Below the pieces are notes generated by a model that made no database searches, was not told where the DNA came from, and saw only the letters and a program-made list of their open reading frames with translations. A stretch of DNA of 64,000 nucleotides from Mytilisepta virgata (lineage: Eukaryota > Mollusca > Bivalvia > Mytilida > Mytilidae): positions 28,851,001-28,915,000 of the forward strand of contig CM051518.1 of NCBI GenBank assembly GCA_028015205.1, given 5' to 3'. Position numbers and translations under genes: made by a program. Each line of letters opens with the position of its first letter. Positions within the stretch are counted from its first letter, which is position 1. Positions 60,312 through 64,000 of the stretch are shown here, in pieces.

Positions 60312-61463
60312 CTTCTGCCGTCTAGGATGTTTTTTTGTTACTTGACATATCGAAAGGATTTTTGGCCCATGATATCGTACAGTGATTGCGATTTCACCAT
60401 TAACCCTGTGTAACCGAACACTTTTTTTTATAGGAGTTATCTCCCTGCGTCCTCCTTTTCTTGTTATCTTTATATCTCTGTAACCGTAAAAGATATCGAC
60501 CTAAAATCTTTTGCAATGTCTTCAGTGTATCTGTGCGAAATTTTGTTCCATTTGGTCGGAAAGGATCTGACGACATTTCATAGGAGTTATTTCCCTTCAA
60601 ACGACTTTCACTTTTGGTGTATCATACAAATTGTTATTTAGAGTTGAGATATCAACATGAAACTTTGTATTTAGGGTCCATGACCCCTAACAAGTAAAAT
60701 GAGGTCAAGGTCAAAGGTCAAGGTCAAGTTCTAAATTTTGACTTTTGCTTGTTATCGCTTCTCCTCTGAAACGGTAAAAGATAGCTGATAAAATGTAATA
60801 GAGAAAATGTTAAGGACGTTGAGACCTAGCTTTGTTACATTTGCGAAAAAGTTGTATGACGTCATTTTATAGGCGTAATTGCCCCTAGAACGTTTAAATT
60901 TTCGGTTTTTCGTTTATTTCTTAACAATGGTACATAATAAAGGCATGGGGTCTTTTGTTTTAACATTAGGGATTGATGACCTTCAAATTGGCATCAAAGT
61001 CAAAGGTCAAGGTCAAGTTCTATTTTTTGACATTTGCTTGTTATCACTACTCCTCTGAAATGGTTGTAGATAGCCAAGGAAATGTAATGGTGGAAATGTT
61101 TAGGACACTGATGCGCAACTTTGTTACATTTGAGTTAAAGTTGTATGACGTCATCTTTTGAGAGTAATTGCGCCTAGAACGTTCAAACTTAAGGTTTTTC
61201 GTTTATAACTTGACAATGGTACATAATAATGGCATGGGGTCTTCTACAATGACCTCAGCGACCAATGACCTTGAATTAGGTCACAAGGTCAAAGGTCAAG
61301 GTCATGACCTATATTACGTATTTTGCATTTTTTCACACTTTATAAGGTTTTTTTTTTCCAGATTTTTAAAGCAGTTACATTTTAAACCTCATTTTTGTTA
61401 TCAACAAATCTGCAATTGAGGTGGAAAGACCTTCAATTGTTCTCTGAAGAATTGGTTTTTAAT
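60263..61463 (+). mobile_element. Family E body 2, internally deleted
   Basis: One internal module fewer than body 1. A further gap of about 430 bp near 61,370 joins AAAGCAGTTA to CATTTTAAACCTC. The tail hairpin has a mismatch (GAAGAATTG). Confidence 0.92.
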
Positions 61464-63350
61464 TTTTTTTTTTTTTTTTTTTTTTCTTCTGCCGTCTAGG
61501 ATGTTTTTTTGTTACTTGACATATCGAAAGGATTTTTGGCCCATGATATCGTACAGTGATTGCGATTTCACCATTGACCCTGTGTAACCGAACACTTTTT
61601 TTTATAGGAGTTATCTCCCGGCGTCCTCCTTTTCTTGTTATCGCTATATCTCTAAAACTGTAAAAGATATCGACCCAAAATCTCTTGCAATGTCTTCAGT
61701 GTATCAGTGCGCAACTTTGTTCAATTTGGTCGGAAGGGATCTGACGACATTTCATAGGAGTTATTTCCCCTCAAACGACTTTCACTTTTGGTGTATCATA
61801 CAAATTGTTATTTAGAGTTGAGATATCAACATGAAACTTTGTATTTAGGGTCCATGACCCCTAACAAGTAAAATGAGGTCAAGGTCAAAGGTCAAGGTCA
61901 AGTTCTAAATTTTGACTTTTGCTTGTTATCGCTTCTCCTCTGAAACGGTAAAAGATAGCTGATAAAATGTAATGGAGAAAATGTTAAGAACGTTGAGACC
62001 TAGATTTGTTACATTTGCATAAAAGTTGTATGACGTCATTTTATAGGCGTAATTGCCGTTAGAACGTTTAAATTTGCGGTTTTTCATTTATTTCTCAACA
62101 ATGGTACATGATAAAGGCATGGGGTCTTTTGTTTTGACATCAAGGATTGATAACCTTCAAATTGGCATCAAGGTCAAAGGTCAAGGTCAAGTTCTTAATT
62201 TTGACTTTTGCTTGTTATCGCTTCTCCTCTGAAACGGTAAAAGATAGCTGATAAAATGTAAAGGAGAAAATGTTAAGGACGTTGAGATCTAGCTTTGTTA
62301 CATTTGAGAAAAAGTTGTATGACGTCATTTTATAGGCGTAATTGCCCCTAGAACGTTTAAATTTTCGTTTTTCGTTTATTTCTAAACAGTGGTACATGAT
62401 AAAGGCATGGGGTCTTTTGTTTTAACATCAGGGATTGATAACCTTCAAATTGGCATCAAGGTCAAAGGTCAAGGTCAAGTTCTATTATTTGACATTTGCT
62501 TGTTATCACTACTCCTCTGAAATGGTTGTAGATAGCCAAGGAAATGTAATGGTGGAAATGTTTAGGACATTGATGCGCAACTTTGTTACATTTGAGTTAA
62601 AGTTGTATGACGTCATCTTTTGAGAGTAATTGCACCTAGAACGTTCAAACTTAAGGTTTTTCGTTTATAACTTGACAATGGTACATAATAATGGCATGGG
62701 GTCTTCTAAAATGACCTCAACGGCCAATGACCTTGAAAAATGTCACAAGGTCAAAGGTCAAGGTCATGACCTATATTACGTATTTTGCATTTTTTCACAC
62801 TTTATAAGTTTTTTTCAGATTTTTAAAGCAATGAAAGGTATTGAAAGCGTGAAATTCAGGCACTACTTTTGATGACGTCATTTCTGGCAACGTTATTATT
62901 TCTGTAGACGTTTTTAGACGTTTTGGATATATTGGAATGTTAATTAATGTGACAATGTTACAACCCATGAAAACGTCTAGAATTGTCAATTTATAAGGTC
63001 ACATTAATGACGTTTTTGATGTTTATAGTGCAAAACAGTATAATTCATCAAACATTTAGTTAACCAGAAATAAACATTTTTCTTAGTTATTCAAACTAGC
63101 AGTCCATATATTTTTTTAACAATTGTGAAATTACCTATCATATCAAACCAGAAGTGATATTTGTAATACGGTAAGTAGCATAATACCTCCCTTATTTCAG
63201 TACATAGAACCATATATCCTTGAAATCACTGAAAGTTTAGCTATGCTCTAAAACCAACAATTACATTTTAAACCTCATTTTTTTTATCAACAAATCTGCA
63301 ATTGAGGTGGAAAGACCTTCAATTGTTCTCTGAACAATTGGTTTTTAATA
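61464..63350 (+). mobile_element. Family E body 3 (headless), right end of the array
   Basis: Nearly identical to E body 1 over its whole length. The tail at 63,309-63,348 is followed by ATATTGTAAATAC and then non-repeat DNA. Confidence 0.93.
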
Positions 63351-64000
63351 TTGTAAATACAATTCTTCTTAGAAAGTTCGGTAAAAATCCACGCGGGACC
63401 CCATAGGAAATGTTATCGTATCTCCTCAAAAAGTACAAATCGTACAGGGCTGATATTTGGCAGACAGCTAGGGGATATCCAGGGCTTTGTTTATGAGAAA
63501 AAATTATGACCCTAACTCCAACCAATTTCCTGAAAATAGCGTTCGCGCAGTGCAGTAATAGAAAGCTATTTTCCGCCATAAAACACAAGATTCGTCCAAA
63601 TTTTACCAATTTATTGCATCCGAATGTCAAAATTTCGCGTCAAATTAACAGTACTTTATTCACGAAAATGTCGTCTGCTCAACATGGCACCGGAAATCTA
63701 AATAAATAAATCGTGAGATCAAATTTCTACATGAATCTTCATTCTGACATAAGTAAATGTGTACACGTACACTCCGTTTTCTATTTATGACTATTTCCAC
63801 ATCAAACAGCAAAATGCATTATCCTGTGCCATGTTCATCCGACGACGTCCCCTCTCGAAAAGAAAGAAATAAACTAAGTCCAGACATATATCAATGGACG
63901 TCACGTGACATACACAACGTCATCCAATCCAGCGTCCCTGAAATAGAAGTAAACATTATAGTAGAAATGTACTTTTACTGTCACTTGTGTATCTAGAGAA
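63351..64000 (+). other. Non-array flank
   Basis: No repeat related to the array. Several short frames exist on both strands (for example 63,319-63,630 minus, 103 codons, and 63,506-63,709 plus), without recognisable domains. Confidence 0.5.
63757..63996 (+). CDS. Candidate first coding exon of an unidentified gene
   Basis: A 79-codon frame with ATGs at 63,757 and 63,814. From the second ATG it reads MHYPVPCSSDDVPSRKERNK and continues with SPDIYQWTSRDIHNVIQSS, a polar, codon-like composition. A good splice-donor match, GAA|GTAAAC, occurs at 63,949-63,950; splicing there would give a 45-codon exon of phase 0 from the second ATG. I recognise no domain. It may be a chance frame; the evidence is composition and the donor only. 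Confidence 0.25.
   Translation: MCTRTLRFLFMTISTSNSKMHYPVPCSSDDVPSRKERNKLSPDIYQWTSRDIHNVIQSSVPEIEVNIIVEMYFYCHLCI

Noticed and set aside
15393..63350. A head-to-tail array made by simple rolling-circle read-through
   Set aside because: Read-through would give a head before every body. Most bodies follow a tail with no head, and heads occur in uninterrupted runs.
63319..63630. Minus-strand 103-codon frame at the right end
   Set aside because: It begins in unique sequence but runs into the tail hairpin of E body 3 and shows no domain, so it is probably chance.

Overview
The window reads as eukaryotic, repeat-dominated DNA from a bivalve mollusc, probably a mytilid mussel. The grounds are AT-rich sequence, abundant GGTCAAGGTCA-type repeats, several interspersed repeats I associate with bivalve genomes, a Helitron protein and a Tc1 transposon. 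The species assignment is inference. No ordinary single-copy gene is securely identified and I saw no RNA gene.

Left part (1-15,330). Positions 2-5242 on the minus strand are one uninterrupted reading frame of at least 1747 codons. It is the N-terminal part of a Helitron/Helentron replicase that runs off the window. It carries a herpes-tegument-type (C76-like) cysteine-protease-like domain, an OTU cysteine protease domain, about fifteen 18-residue tandem repeats, a cysteine-rich region resembling DUF6570, and the HUH motif (PHAH) of the Rep nuclease. From 5.2 to 15.3 kb lie small tandem arrays (about 180, 165 and 135 bp, and others), a palindromic MITE (11,108-11,377), a second inverted-repeat element carrying an 83-bp insertion, and a broken retroelement integrase fragment.

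Right part (15,330-63,350). About 48 kb is one compound head-to-tail array made of four related non-autonomous element families: A (about 1.8 kb, 17 bodies), C (one nested, partly duplicated copy), D (about 1.15 kb, 7 bodies) and E (about 1.2-1.9 kb, 3 bodies). Each family has the same plan: a short 5' hairpin 'head', an ATT or T-rich microsatellite, a body with shared motifs (GACATATC, GAGTTATCT, many AGGTCA half-sites, internal tandem subrepeats), then a 3' sub-terminal inverted repeat matching the head, and a 3' hairpin. Heads cluster in runs of one to four and bodies follow in runs of one to five. Nearly every module junction lies in a T/ATT-rich tract. This suggests repeated self-insertion into, or recombination through, the elements' own microsatellite. 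The plan resembles Helentron-associated non-autonomous elements (HINEs; the DINE-1 and pearl type), so a Helentron-like enzyme such as the one at the left edge is a reasonable but untested driver. One family-A body is split by an intact 1.5-kb Tc1 transposon with a full-length DD34E transposase.

The last 650 bp (63,351-64,000) leave the array. They contain only a weak candidate first exon.
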